From the NCBI GenBank assembly GCA_010015745.1, contig ML978184.1, positions 124,001 through 188,000 of the forward strand: a DNA stretch of 64,000 nucleotides, read 5' to 3'. Below, in pieces: positions 11,305 to 23,460 of this stretch. Both the position numbers and the translations under genes were made by a program. The stretch comes from Setomelanomma holmii. Lineage: Eukaryota; Ascomycota; Dothideomycetes; Pleosporales; Phaeosphaeriaceae. The notes under the pieces are model-generated. The model was not told the DNA's origin. It made no database searches and worked only from the letters and a program-made list of their open reading frames with translations. The number at the start of each line of letters is the position of its first letter. Position 1 is the stretch's first letter.

Positions 11305-12260
11305 AATAGCATAACTCAATTTTCTTCTTGAGTTAATGTTCACATGAGATTTAGAAACTCTCTGGCCGAGTCGCGATCGATCTGCAGGATTGTTGAGGCC
11401 ATAGGAGATGGCTTCCATTTAAAAACAGTTGGATGTGGTGCATCCAAGATGAGGTTATGGTCACACCTGCAGGTTGACAAGATCTAGTGTTGTAAGGCGA
11501 AAAGGCGTTTCAGGGTTGGGATATGTGGGCAGTCATGTCATATAGCACCGCGCAAGACACTGCATAGACGTTCGAGAGATGTGGGCGGATTTGGTCACGA
11601 CATACCCGTTGCAGTCGGATGCAACACTAGACCTAGACTTGAGTCCAAGGAAGTGATACTGAAGGGTCCGCCAGAAAGCCGAAATGTATCAATATTCAAA
11701 ATCTATTAATGATGATCACATAACGACAAGCCCTGAGTCGATCCATATGCCCACTCTCTTAGCTCAACATCCAACCATTCCTGGTCGTGGTGTTGTGATC
11801 GCAAATATTCCAAAAGCATGATATTGGCCTCTGCGAACTTTCTCAACCACACTCTGCATACACTAAAGATGTTCTCACCTCAGCAAGTGACTCTTGCTTC
11901 ACAAGCGACCAGGACCGAGGTGCCCTAGCTTAGGAATGTCGTCGCAATAAGCATTCCCATGTCCCTGTGTTCTGCGCGGTCCAGACCACCATAGCCACGC
12001 AGCAGAGTTGCGCACGAGCGCACAATGGGAATCCTGCACCTGGCTGCTGCGGCTTTCCCGCAGAGCCCCACAGCCATCAATCGATCGGTAAGGCGAGCTG
12101 GTCCCGGTGTTGTGGTTTTGATCCGCGGCGTGTGCCTGTGAGTCAGCGGTCATAAGTGAAGCTTTTCGGAAGGTCGCGATTCCCCCCACGTGCAGAAGTG
12201 CAGACCACCACACAACCTCAGCACTTTTTCTAAGCGCGCAACACAGCCGAATCCCCGAAG
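11305..12260. other. intergenic, Skn7 / eIF2B epsilon
   Basis: In 956 bp I see no gene. A CACGTG palindrome sits near 12187, about 70 bp before the eIF2B start, and may be a promoter element. Confidence 0.5.
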
Positions 12261-14520
12261 ATGCCTCCAAAAGGAAAGAAGGGCCAGGACAAGGGAAAGT
12301 CGGGCGAGGAGGAGCGCGACGAGCCCTTACAGGCTGTGGTGAGTCCTACGATGCGCCCGCGTCACCATCAGTACTGACTTTCTAGATACTTGCAGACCCA
12401 TTCGAGACACGCTTCAGTCCATTCACACTCGAACGACCGAGGGTCTGTACCGCCAGACAAATCGTCAGTCGTAATACTGACAGGCTCGTAGTGCTTGCTG
12501 CCCCTCGCGAACACCCCGCTCATCGAATACACCTTCGAGTTTCTTGCCAACGCTGGCGTCGAGGACATATTCGTATACTGCGGCGCACATAGAGAACAGG
12601 TCGAGGAGTACATCACAAAGTCAAAATGGGCTGCGCAGTCGTCGCCCTTCTCGCGACTGGAGCTCATCCAGTCGACGTCACATTCAATTGGTGATGCGAT
12701 GCGAGACCTGGACAGCAGAAGTCTACTGACCGGCGACTTCCTCTTGGTCTATGGCGACGTAGTCAGCAATCTGCCGTTGGAATTGGCGCTGGCGGCGCAC
12801 AGAGCGCGTCGAGCAAAGGACAAGAATGCCATCATGACAATGGTGCTGCGAGAGGCCGGCGCAACACACAGGACCAAGCCAAGAGGGACGAGCCCCATAT
12901 TCGTCATCGACCCGTCGAAGGACAGGTGTCTACACTTTGAACAGATGCCGAATCGAGACCAGACGCACTACCTCTCCATCGATCCTGAGCTGCTGTCCGA
13001 GAATCGTGAGCTCGAGATACGGCAGGACCTGATTGACTGCGGTATCGATATCTGTACACCAGATGTACTTGCATTGTGGAGTGACAACTTCGACTTCCAA
13101 GCGCCGCGAAAAGGCTTTCTACACAGCGTGCTGAAAGACTACGAGCTCAACGGCAAGACGTTTCACACACACATCGTTTCGGACCACTACGCTGCGCGAG
13201 TGAAGAATCTGCATGCGTACGATTCAGTGAGTAAGGACATCGTGTCACGCTGGGCATACCCGCTGTGTCCTGATAGCAATCTTGTGCAGGGACAGTCATA
13301 TCGATGGCAGAAGGGCAACATTTACAAAGAGGAGGGCGTAATACTGGCGCGCGACTGTGTCATTGGTCCGAAAACTGTCATTGGACGAGGATCTAGCATT
13401 GGAGGGGAGACCGTAATCAAGAACAGCATAATAGGACGACATTGCCAGATTGGTCGCAATGTAACGATCGAGGGCGCCTATTTGTGGGACTATGCTAGTG
13501 TTGGAGACGGCAGCAAGATATCAAAATCAGTCATCGCGAACGAGGCATCAATAGGAAAGAGGTGTACCGTCGAAGCCGGCGCGCTGATCTCGTACGGTGT
13601 CAGCATTGGCGAGGGTATTACGATTCGCGGCGAGCACAGGATCACGAGGGCCAAGCGGAGAAAAGAAGGCAGTGAGGATGTCGTAAGAGGGGATCCAGAC
13701 ACTGCCATCGTTGGACCAAAAGGAGACGGCTTCGAGTTTCAAGATTCTGATGAGGAGGATGAGGATGAGCTTGTGGACGGCCTGGTCTCTACCGGTCAAA
13801 GTGAGTATGATTTTGTCCAGGGACGAATGTCAACTAACATGCCCAGTCTACACATTCTCAAACGAGTCCATATCGACACTCAACTCGGATTCGGATGCAG
13901 ATGCGTACGATATACAGCATCACGACCGATCAGCACAAAGCAGCTTCTTGTCCGTAGGCTCAGCGGATAGCCAACATGCTGCCAACTTCGATCACGATGC
14001 CTCGCAGAGCATATACGATTCATTGGAGCAGGGCCATGAATCCGCAAACATCCAGCTTGAGCTCACCGCACTGCGCATGAGCACAAACGCTTCAGACCAC
14101 CAGGTCCGCCGCGCAGTTGTGAGCTCATTTGTCAAGCGCATACTGGCTCTCATCAAATCGGGTGAAACTATCAAGGCTGCGATAGCACAGGTCTTCGGGC
14201 AGCACAAGGAGCTCATCGATCGCGCCATCTTCGACAAGAACACAGCAAGCAAGACAGACCAGATCGACTTTATGCTACTACTTCAAGCAGATCTCAGCCA
14301 CCGCGACAATGGCGACTCGATTCTTCTACAAGCAGCGACAAAGTTGACTGAGCTAGATAGTATCGAGGAGGATGGCATATTGCAGTGGTGGGGAGATGAG
14401 AAGAGCAGCGAAACGGAGGTCCTCCGGAACGTCAGGGAGAAAACGCGAGCGCTGGTCGACTTCCTGCAGCAGGACAGCGACGACAGTGAGGAGGAGAGTG
14501 AGGATGAGGATTCTGAGTAG
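12261..14520 (+). CDS. GCD6: eIF2B epsilon, catalytic subunit of the eIF2 GDP-GTP exchange factor
   Basis: Recharges eIF2 with GTP during translation initiation, in the cytosolic eIF2B complex. Exons are 12261-12338, 12386-12442, 12492-13800 and 13847-14520, giving 705 aa, normal for the family. Order: a Lys-rich start, then the nucleotidyltransferase-like fold (ILADPFETRFSPF, CLLPLANTPLIEYTFEFL, DFLLVYGDVVSNL), a left-handed beta-helix of hexapeptide repeats about residues 325-420 (VIGPKTVIGRGSSIGGETVI), an acidic linker, and a C-terminal W2/HEAT domain with the aromatic-acidic end DGILQWWGDEKSS. The first two exons are short; the codon frame across both joins matches the family (RPR-CLLPLANTP). 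The tail is a run of Asp, Glu and Ser. Confidence 0.96.
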
Positions 14521-15279
14521 CATTTAGGTGAAGTGAAAGGATATATGATCACATGATCAGCCATTGCAAATGCGGCGTATGGCAAACCTTCTGTGATATG
14601 TTGCCTCGACCACGTTACCGAGGTTTCCGCGAGCATCGACCGCATTCACAAGAACTCACTTAGCAGATCCTTTGTCAGCAGGGTGCAAAGTAAGTACTAG
14701 AAGTGCGACCTTTGCAGCCTACGGCATATACCAGCTCGGCACTCCAAACATCACCAATTATCGCCATTTCCAAGGTTCGACAGCACCTGGATTTCGTCTC
14801 CACCACAGCTGAGGTGTGCAACTGCGGCGAAGCATTACCCACCGCGGACTGACGCTACCTCATTCGGAAGTCCTTAGCGTGTTCGGCCGCGCTGGGGCCT
14901 TGCCCGCATATCACCCACCACCCCGTCACCCTGTGAAGGCAGGTCGGTGACTGTCCTACAGCTGACCAACAAAACCCCTCCACTCGTCCAGTCTTTGCTG
15001 CTGCCTGTCTTGTGCCCAGCGCCACCCTATTCGTGCCCCAGGCCTTCTCAGCGCGTGCAGCCCCCAGTCGCTCCTTTGCCGCAGCCTGGCTAGTTCCGTC
15101 ATCAGGCGGGACTGGCTTATACCTACTTCACGACGACGCCGCCCACCGCACGCAAGCGGAAGGCGTCTGAGGCAGTCGGACAGCTCACGCCCAAAGAAGA
15201 GCCGCCTCAGAAGAAGCAAACGCCAGAATCCGCCCCCATCGACCTGCCCAATACCCCCGTCACCAACGCCTCCGACAAG
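14521..15279. other. intergenic, eIF2B epsilon / RBR ligase
   Basis: No separate gene is seen in 759 bp. The last 186 bp (15094-15279) stay open in the frame of the following gene and read like protein (PTARKRKASE, LTPKEEPP) but contain no ATG, so I treat them as 5' UTR. Confidence 0.5.
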
Positions 15280-16973
15280 ATGGACTCTGACGACGAGTTC
15301 AACAGCTCTATGAGCGGGAATGACTTTGACGAGGACAGCGATATGGATCTGGAAGAAGGTAAGCAACTTGTCTGTGGTTATGTGGGCGGTGCTGACTGTG
15401 CTGGTAGACTCAGACTACGAGGTGGACGATGTGGGGTTTGAATCACAGGATAAGGATATCAAGCCAAGCAAACAGGCCTACGAGGTCGACTTCAAGGTCT
15501 TCGACCCCGCGCAAATACAGGCCCAACAGGACAACCAGATTTCAGAAGTGAGCGCCATCCTCGGCCAACCACCCGAAGCCGCCGCCATACTACTCCGGTA
15601 CCAGCGATGGAACAAGGAGCGACTGATCGACCAGTACATGGAGAAGACGGAGGAGGTTTTAGAGAATGCGGGCTTGGGACAGGATGCCCAGACAAACCCG
15701 CCTAAGATTCAGAGAGTCAAGGGCTTTGTGTGTGACATTTGCTGTGACGACAGTCCCAACCTCGACACATTCGCCATGAAGTGCGGGCATCGCTTCTGCA
15801 TAGATTGTTACAGGCAATACCTGGCCACCAAGATCTCAGACGAGGGAGAGGCCGCGAGGATACGATGTCCTGGCGAGGGTTGCACACGAATAGTGGACTC
15901 CAAGTCGCTTGACCTTCTCGTCACAAAAGACCTGCAGTCTAGGTATGTGCTATTGATTGTAGTAGTCTTGGATGGCAGCTGACAGCTACAGATACCAAAC
16001 GCTCCTCACACGAACCTACGTCGACGACCGAGAAAACCTGAAGTGGTGTCCCGCACCCGATTGCAAGTACGCAGTGGAGTGTCCGGTCAAGAGCAAGGAC
16101 CTAGCCAAGATTGTGCCCACGGTGCACTGCGAATGCGGTCACGACTTTTGCTTCGGATGCGCGCTCAACAACCATCAACCTGCTCCATGCTCACTAGTCA
16201 AGCGATGGCTGAAGAAGTGCGAGGACGACTCGGAGACTGCAAACTGGATATCAGCAAACACAAAGGAATGCCCAAAGTGCAACTCGACTATAGAAAAGAA
16301 CGGGGGATGCAACCACATGACCTGCAGAAAGTGTCGGCACGAGTTCTGCTGGATGTGCATGGGCGTTTGGTCGGAACACGGCACAAGCTGGTACAATTGC
16401 AATCGTTTCGAGGAGAAGAGCGGGTCGGATGCACGAGATGCACAAGCTAAGAGTCGACAATCGCTCGAGCGATACCTTCACTACTACAACCGCTACGCCA
16501 ACCACGAACAGTCTGCGAAGCTCGATAAGGACATCTACCTCAAGACGGAAAAGAAGATGCAGCAACTGCAGAACTCATCAGGCATGTCATGGATCGAAGT
16601 GCAATTTTTGGATCAGGCATCACAAGCATTACAGCAGTGCCGCCAGGTGCTGAAGTGGACTTACGCGTTTGCGTATTATCTCGCGCGGAACAACCTGACT
16701 GAGATCTTTGAGGATAATCAAAAGGACCTCGAGATGGCTGTGGAGAATCTCAGTGAGATGTTTGAGAAACCCATCGATCAGCTTCAAACGCTAAAGGTAG
16801 ACATGCTCGACAAGACCTCATATTGCACCAAACGCCGCATCATCTTGTTGAACGACACAGCGGAGAATTTGAAAGCAGGTACGTGACATCAAGTCCCTCA
16901 GCAACCGTCAAGTCTGTAAAACACCGCTAACTCGATAACAGGCAATTGGGAATTTAATGTGTCCCTGACCTAA
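15280..16973 (+). CDS. Ariadne-type RBR E3 ubiquitin ligase
   Basis: RING-between-RING ligase that takes ubiquitin from an E2 onto its own cysteine before passing it to substrate; the closest named fungal relative is S. pombe Dbl4. Exons are 15280-15358, 15408-15942, 15992-16878 and 16942-16973, 510 aa. The start is acidic (MDSDDEFNSSMSGNDFDED), followed by a UBA-like helix region, RING1 (CDICCDD, KCGHRFCIDCYRQYL), the in-between ring (KWCPAPDCKYAVEC, CECGHDFCFGC) and RING2 (CPKCNSTIEKNGGCNHMTC), with the catalytic Cys about residue 311 in GGCNHMTC. The C-terminal helical Ariadne domain runs from about residue 350 to the end. The last exon codes only ten residues. Zinc ligands look complete. 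Confidence 0.94.
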
Positions 16974-18323
16974 TCCCAAAACGGAAGAGGGTTTCTTCAG
17001 CAAGCATGTATTACGTAGCCTCAGCACTGTCATGGCAGGCGCCAATTCATTTGCAAGGCGTCAGTATTGTGGTTTCATGGTCGGGGCTCAGGCACAGCAT
17101 TCCCATTGGTAGCGAAGACGAATAACAAACATTACTTCAAGTACAAGTGCTGTTATTAGGCGTGGCTCCGGATCTGAAAATGCGCAGGTCCAAAAAGCTC
17201 TACCCATGAATACCTCTGTGGATGGACTATACGTCGCGGCCTTTATATGTCTGAACTTTTCTGTCTTTGAGTTGTCGTATGTGTCTGATGTTTTGTACTT
17301 TTAAGATGAGTATGTGTCTGAAAATGAGTACTGTACTTGTTCAAAGATGAGTACGTGTCTAAAGTTGAGCATGAGTTTATTACTAATGTTGAATTTATCT
17401 CTGAAGTCGAGCTCGTCTCCAAGTCAAGTTTATCTCTATATCTGAATTCGCGTCTGGAACTAAGTTCGTCTCAAAAGTTGGACTTGAGTATGTACCTCGC
17501 GTTAAATGTACTCTGAGGGTTGAGTACGACACTAAAGTTGAGTGTAATACTGATGTTGGGTATGCCTCTAATGTTGAGTACGACCCTAAAGTTGATGAGG
17601 TTCCTAAGAACTGAGCATATATCTAAAATTGACACATACTCGATATTGTGTTTGACCGTGTACAAGATGGTGGAGCGGTTCTCGTACTCAGGGATGCATC
17701 GCGAACGACCCGGCTGTGTCTTTTGGTCCGCTCAGTTGCACGCTGCTGTCTACAGCTGAAGATGAGCGACCCGCCCAACAACAAAGACAGACAAGCAAAA
17801 GCAAAGGTTTTGGTAGATAGCAGAGGTTTGCGTCATATGTCTAATCATGTCTATCAGCCAAATTTTCTGGTGTCCAAATCATGTGTTTGGGATCGCGGAG
17901 GCTTGACACTGACTGCGACGCGTGTCTCAACGCCGAGGCCAGTCTTCGTCTATACATTATTTGACTCGCACCGAAGCATTTCACCGCGACATGCAGAAGA
18001 ACGGCTACAGATAAGTGACTGATGACTAAATAAGTGTGAGCGTAATCGCACAGAGAGCTGAGATACCAGAGTGGGGACAGGGCAGTTCGATGCGGTCCTA
18101 GGCTTGGTCGGAGAGACTGAGGGAGGGTTGATGATCATTCCTTGTCTTTGATATTGAACCCGCTCACTGTTCTGAGCCTATGCTGCGAACCGAGCTCTGT
18201 CCCAAACCCAATGCCTTCTCCTACTCTCAAGCCTTGATGCACGTATCGTACAGCCGCCTGCACCTCCTCCAGTTTGTCTCCTTGACGCCCTTCCGCTCGC
18301 ACGCGACGATCTTAATAGCCCTC
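16974..18323. other. convergent intergenic region with decayed repeat array
   Basis: 1350 bp between the 3' ends of the RBR ligase (+) and Rpn12 (-). The middle (about 17250-17650) is a degenerate tandem repeat. The remaining predicted peptides look random. Confidence 0.6.
17253..17650 (-). repeat. decayed array of about 18-bp units
   Basis: A rhythm of 17-19 bases with a core close to TCTAAAGTTGAGTACGTG repeats about twenty times with heavy substitution, for example GTCTAAAGTTGAGCATGA, ACTAAAGTTGAGTGTAAT and CTAATGTTGAGTACGACC. The core resembles the reverse complement of the array at 6464-6850 (TCTAAACTTGATATCCC), so I set this copy on the minus strand. Limits are approximate. Confidence 0.75.
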
Positions 18324-19221
18324 TTACACAATCGTTTCCAGCTCCCTCGCGTAACCCAGCGTATTCTCGATGACCTGATCGCTCGTGACCAAGATATCCT
18401 TGCTCAAGTAATCATCCTCTTGCTGCGGGAAGTATATCCTGCTGTCCTTGACCACCCATCCGCTCTCCTTCGCGAACTGTACCACGCTGCCTTCTGAATC
18501 GAGGAAGAGGAGTGATTTGGCGTCTGACACGGGGATGGAGGGGTAAGCGCGCTCACTGCACGACGCGATCTCTTTGCGGATGGTACCGATGAGAATCTGT
18601 AGTAGTCAGCAACGTGCTCAAGTAGACGCAGAGGATGCAGCCACGATGACTGGCGTGATCATGGGCTCCGCGTACCTCGGTGAATAGTCCAAACTCCTCA
18701 CTCGGCACTTTATCCTTCTTCGTCTGTCCCCACACCCTATCATAACTGCCCTCCATAAGTGCCTGCTCTAGCCTTATCGGATACTGAATGAACTGGTCGT
18801 CCTCCAACTTCTTCCCGTCCTGCGCAGCCGCCACCTCTAGCGTCTCCAGCAGCGTGTGAAACCCCGCGTAGTCGCCCTCGCTGAGCAGCAACAACAAGTA
18901 AAGGCCTGTGACTTTGCTCGCGTTGCCACCGTCTTTCGGCAGCGTCTTCTCTGGTAGCGAATGGAAAGGTTGTAGCTGCTGGAAGTAGCGTGTGAAGGAT
19001 ACCGTGTCTTTGAGACGGATGGAGATGATGGCGCCGAGCTCGAGGGTCTCGCGCGCAAGCTGGAGGTGTTTTCGTGACGACTTCTCTTGTGGGATAAGGG
19101 CGTTGATGTTGAGGAGTGCGATCTTGGCCTTTGATAGCAGTGATGTTGATTGCTGGTAGTCGTGCGACTGGAGGCTCTTGTGCAGTTGCTGGAGCACGCT
19201 TGCGAGTTCCTTCTCGGCCAT
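18324..19221 (-). CDS. RPN12: 26S proteasome regulatory subunit Rpn12
   Basis: Lid subunit of the 19S regulatory particle, needed for the last step of lid assembly. Exons are 19221-18676 and 18596-18324, 272 aa, very close to yeast Rpn12. The intron (GTACGC to CAG) joins LFTE-ILIGTIRKEIASCSERAY in frame. Features: N-terminal helical repeat (LLSKAKIALLNINALIP), a central PCI/CSN8-type helical region (GLYLLLLLSEGDYAGFHTLLE, LEQALMEGSYDRVW), and a winged-helix end (YFPQQEDDYLSKDILVTSDQ) finishing in the conserved ENTLGYARELETIV. The frame is open 73 codons further upstream to an ATG at 19440, but the low-complexity Ser/Thr/Pro stretch there fits no Rpn12, so I start at MAEKEL. Confidence 0.93.
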
Positions 19222-19841
19222 GGTGTGCGGTGATTCGGGTTGATCGGGGAAGTTGGTGCGAGGTTTTGGAGGTGAGGGCGTGGTGGGAGTTGAGGATGAG
19301 CTTGTAGTGGTTGTTGCGGCGAGCGGAAGCTGTGACGAAGTGCGGTAGCTTCTCGGAGGTGCATGGCTTGGCATAAACGTCCGTTCCGCCCGCCATGGCA
19401 CCTCATAACCTTCAAAAGTGCGATGTCTGATATAAGCCATCTATTTGCACCAAGACATAGGATGAGGAAGAGCAACCATAAATGTACGAGGCTTCAAGCT
19501 GCCAGGGTGAGGCCGCTTACGGTGTGTATTCAGGCACCAACTCAGTTGCAGATGACCTATGCGGTCACGGTGTCTTGGAATCCGGAAAGACACCCTCCAC
19601 AGAAGCAATATCGCTCGGCGTCGACTTGTACAGCTAGGCTACAGTCACGCGTGCCATTTATCTACCATGTTGTACACCTTATCATGGCGACTTGCGATTG
19701 GCTTCTTCACTGGTCCAGCGTACGCTGCTTCGCCTGAGATGCGCGCCCGAGACCGCAGCAATTCCAACGAATAGCTAGTTGCTCAAATACACTGTTCTCG
19801 ATTTGTCTTTGGACGCACAAAGTGTCAAGATCCCTCCTGTG
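19222..19841. other. intergenic, Sld2 / Rpn12
   Basis: 620 bp between the Sld2 stop and the Rpn12 start, both minus strand. The right-hand part is presumed Sld2 3' UTR and the left-hand part the Rpn12 promoter and leader. Nothing else was recognised. Confidence 0.5.
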
Positions 19842-21352
19842 TTACCTCCGGCGACTGAACTTCGAAAACTTTGGCTTTCCCTTGGCTCCCGTGCTACTCT
19901 TGATCTTGAGTCTCCGGAAGTTGGCGTGTGCCGTAGCTTTGATTTTCCGAGCTGCAGTCTTGACCGTACCTTCTTTCGTCTCTCCCTCTGCGCATTCCGC
20001 TTTCTTCTTTGGTATCCCGCGCGTCCTCGGCGTATGCGAAGCATCACTAGCATAATCAGAAACATCGTCATCTGAGTCGAGGTCGTTTGTGGCATCTGCG
20101 GTGGCTTGTGTTTCCGCCACACCTTCTTCGGGGTCCGACTCATCGTGTACTTGCAGGCTTGGCTCTGGCTTGGACTTCGTGAAGTTGGGTCGCACTGGCG
20201 TCGGTTAGTATGAGCAATTCGCACTCTAACTCAAGGAACTCACTTATGACACGTCTTGTCTGTCGCTTGAGACCCTTCTTCTTCCAGATCCTCCTTGGTT
20301 GACCATCAGGACCTAGTTCTGGTTGCTCTTCTTCATCATTCTCGCTCTCGAGGCCTCGGTCGGGTCCCAGCGGCATTGGCGCTTGACTGTCTTCGACCTG
20401 AATCTCTGGGATCTGAGTCTTTTTCGGCATGCTTATGCCTGCTTCCTCCATCTCCATTTCTCGCATGATGTCTGCCTCTTCATCCAGCTTGTCGTCCTCG
20501 TCCTTCTTCATAGCTTGTATCATAGCGCTGAGACTCCTGCCGAGGCCACGTCGCTTCCATGGTGCAGGTCGAGGTGTAGTCTTATCTGTCTCGTCAATTG
20601 CTCCTAAAACGTTGCCTCTTCGTAGAAATGCAGGAGTCGCCAGTCCTCGAGCTGTGGACGATGGTGTGCCTTCTTCATCGAGCTTCCTCTTCTTCGGTGT
20701 GACAAATTGGTTTAACATGAATCTTTTCCCGGTAGACAAGGGTGTTCGTTCCCCTCGTGCTCTTGACTCGAGTGAGGTCTCACTTCCCGCTTCTTGACCT
20801 TTCTTGCTAGGCGTCTGAACGACGTTGAGCTCTACGTTTGCCAATACAGCCCTTCTTTTACTCGGCGTGCCTACGGGGAGGAGATCGAACAAGCCGAGTA
20901 CTATGCCGTCACGCTGCGGTGTGGGCCCAATGAAGCTTGGCCCTTGTGGAGATAGGAACTCTGGTGATTGTGGTATTGCTTCCGATGCAAGCTCTGTCTC
21001 CCTCTTTCTCTTCAGTGGGGTCGATATTTGCGCTCTTGCTATGGGCTTTGGCGTTCGCTCGACATCGTGGGTTGCTCTGCGGCTGGTGGTACGTTTCGAA
21101 GGGGTTTGCGGGGCTGCTGCGGCCGATAGTTTGCCTCGTAGCTTGTTATACTCTTTGTATTTGCTGGCTGTATAATGTAAGTACAAAATGCGACACAATC
21201 GCCAAGTTTGTGTACGTACAGATCTCTTCGTTCGCCTTGATGTCATCGCGTCCAGCTTTGCGACCGCCATGCTGGGCGGCGAATGTCTTCTCCCAAATTT
21301 TAAGGTCGTTTCTCAGTACATTGCAGCGTTGCTCGATATTTGTGATACTCAT
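19842..21352 (-). CDS. SLD2: DNA replication regulator Sld2/Drc1
   Basis: CDK target that, once phosphorylated, binds Dpb11 and helps load the CMG helicase at origins. Exons are 21352-21220, 21167-20244 and 20194-19842, giving 469 aa. The N-terminal Sld2 signature is clear: an acidic helix (LKIWEKTFAAQHGG), then RKAGRDDIKAN and YKEYNKLRGKLS across the first intron. The middle is disordered and carries many Ser/Thr-Pro sites in basic context (STPLKRK, VGTPSKR, TPKKRK), as expected for CDK control. A conserved C-terminal piece includes PWKRRGLGRSLSAMIQAM and RRIWKKKGLKRQTRRV. The end is Lys/Arg-rich. The first intron donor lies in a perfect palindrome (TGTACGTACA). Start chosen at MSITNIEQ, where similarity begins; the frame is open for 29 codons more. 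Confidence 0.9.
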
Positions 21353-21674
21353 GGCGAATTGTGTCGTGAAGTCAGTAACGAAAGCGAATATGGTGGGGAG
21401 AAATGACCGAATTGAAGATGGCGGACGCGTCGCGCGCACGATCTAACTAGCGCGATTGCAAGGGTCATCAGCCTTGTCGGCACCACCTCGGAATAGATCT
21501 GGGAACATAGCATCGAGATCTATTCATCTAGTGCGAAACAGCATGAATTTGTCATTTTGAGAACGAGCATCAGATATATGTTACAGGATACTATTCACAG
21601 ACTCCCCGCTCGAGAGCTCAAGATCATGCCCGCTGATGCTGAAGGGGAAAAAGGTCAAAATAGGAAGTGAGAAT
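21353..21674. other. intergenic, dihydrolipoyl dehydrogenase / Sld2
   Basis: 322 bp; the Sld2 promoter and the 3' end of LPD1 must share it. No motif stood out. Confidence 0.5.
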
Positions 21675-23460
21675 CTAGTAGTGGACAGCCTTGTCGTATG
21701 TCGCCATCGCAGCCTCCTTGAAGGCTTCAGCAAGCGTGGGATGCGCGTGACATGTTCGTGCGACGTCTGCGTGGAGATTAGTGAGCGTTTCCTTTCTCAC
21801 GTTGGTTTGGAACTTACCTTCTGAGCTGGCACCATACTCGAGCGCAAGAGTGCCCTCTGCAATCATCTCACCGGCGTTCGAGCCAATAATGTGAATGCCC
21901 AATATCCTGTCGGTCTCAGCATCTGCCAAGAACTTTACAACTCCGTCAGTGTCGAGGTTGGTTTTCGCTCTTGAGTTGGCAGAGAATGGGAAGTTGCCAG
22001 TCTTGTACTTGACACCAGCGGCCTTCAGCTCCTGCTCGTTCTGGCCGACCCATGCGACCTCGGGATGTGTGTACATGACGGACGGGATGGCGCCATAGTT
22101 AACGTGACCGTAGCCCTTTGTGATATACTCAACAGCGGCGACAGCCTCCTCTTCGGCCTTGTGCGCAAGCATAGGTCCGAATGTGCAGTCACCGATGGAA
22201 CGAATGTGTGGGATCTTGGTGCGGTATTCCTGGTCGATGATCAGGCGGCCGCGCTCGTCGACCTCGAGACCGATGTTGTCAAGACCAAGGCCGTTGGTGT
22301 AAGGACGTCTGCCGATAGCGACGAGAACGACGTCGGCGTCGAGCTGCGTTTGTTAGGCACCGTTCAACGACGTATTTGAGCTTGGACTTACAGTCTCCTC
22401 TTTGCCGCCCTTCGCGGCCTCAACTTTAACACCCACGCCAGCATCGGAAACTTCACCAGCCGTGACCTTGGTGTTGAGCTTGAACTTCAAGCCCTGCTTC
22501 GTGAGAAACTTCTGTGTCTGTTTCGCAATGTCGGCGTCCATGCCAGGACCGCCAACCTGACCCAAGAATTCAACGACGGTAACCTCGGAGCCGAGACGCG
22601 ACCATACAGAGGCCTAATCCAAGTTAGCCACAGTCTGACGATCTTGCATGAGTTTAGCTCACCATCTCAAGACCGATGATACCGCCGCCAATGACGACCA
22701 TCTTCTTGGGCACCTCTTGGAGCGCAATAGCGCCGGTGCTGGTGATGACCTTCTGCTCGTCGATTGTCAAGCCGGGGAAAGGTGTGGCCTCAGAGCCAGT
22801 GGCAATCAGGATGTTCTTTCCGCGAACAGTGGTCTCGCCACCTTCAACCAGGTTGACGGCAACGGTGTGTTCGTCCTGGAAAGCGCCAGTACCCTTGATG
22901 TACTCGACGTTGTTCTTTTTGAACAAGAACTCGATACCCTTCGTCAGTCCGGATACGGAGGTCTCCTTCGCCTTCATCATGGCGGGAAGGTTGAGTTTGA
23001 CATCGCCGACTTCGATACCGCGGCCCTTGGTGTCGTGGAGGATCTGGTGGTAAAGGTGCGAGTTGTTGAGGAGCGACTTCGAGGGGATGCAGCCAACGTT
23101 CAAGCATGTTCCACCGAGGGCGCCACGCTTCTCGATACACGAAACCTGTTCACTCCAGTCAGTTTCCCGTCTCTTGTCCAACTGTGCAGTCCCAGCTCAC
23201 CTTCAGGCCAGCCTGTCCGGCTTTGATGGCTGCGACATAGCCTGCGACACCACCGCCGATGATGACCAAGTCCTTCTCCTCTGTCTCATCGTTAGCTCCT
23301 AGATCGTAGCGGCAGCCTCAAGATGATGTGGCGCACCAGCTTCCGACGCATAGCCTCGTCGCAATCTGTTCTGGAAGTAGATGTTGGATGCGCAGAAAGT
23401 GTTCTGTGAGACGGGTCGCGATGCCCTCTGGATTGCGCAGGGCGCAAGTGACCGAAACAT
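21675..23460 (-). CDS. LPD1: dihydrolipoyl dehydrogenase, mitochondrial (E3)
   Basis: FAD enzyme that reoxidises dihydrolipoamide for pyruvate, 2-oxoglutarate and branched-chain dehydrogenases and for glycine cleavage. Exons are 23460-23337, 23280-23201, 23145-22663, 22613-22392, 22343-21818 and 21766-21675, giving 508 aa. The start is an Arg-rich presequence without acids (MFRSLAPCAIQRASRPV). FAD binding follows in LVIIGGGVAGYVAAIKAGQ, the redox disulphide in GGTCLNVGCIPSK (Cys about 82 and 87), NAD binding in VVIGGGIIGLEM, the FAD contact in IRSIGDCTFGPMLAHKAEEE and the catalytic His in HAHPTLAEAF. Every join keeps frame. Intron 1 starts with the weaker GTGCGC. Complete and of normal length. 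Confidence 0.97.

Noticed and set aside
11899..12270. 123-codon minus-strand frame before eIF2B epsilon
   Set aside because: No homology recognised, composition random, and it overlaps the eIF2B start.
17648..18022. 124-codon frame after the decayed repeat
   Set aside because: No family features; begins within repeat-derived sequence and lacks an ATG in a convincing context.
19222..19440. Longer Rpn12 start at 19440
   Set aside because: The extra 73 residues are Ser/Thr/Pro low complexity and absent from Rpn12 proteins as I know them.
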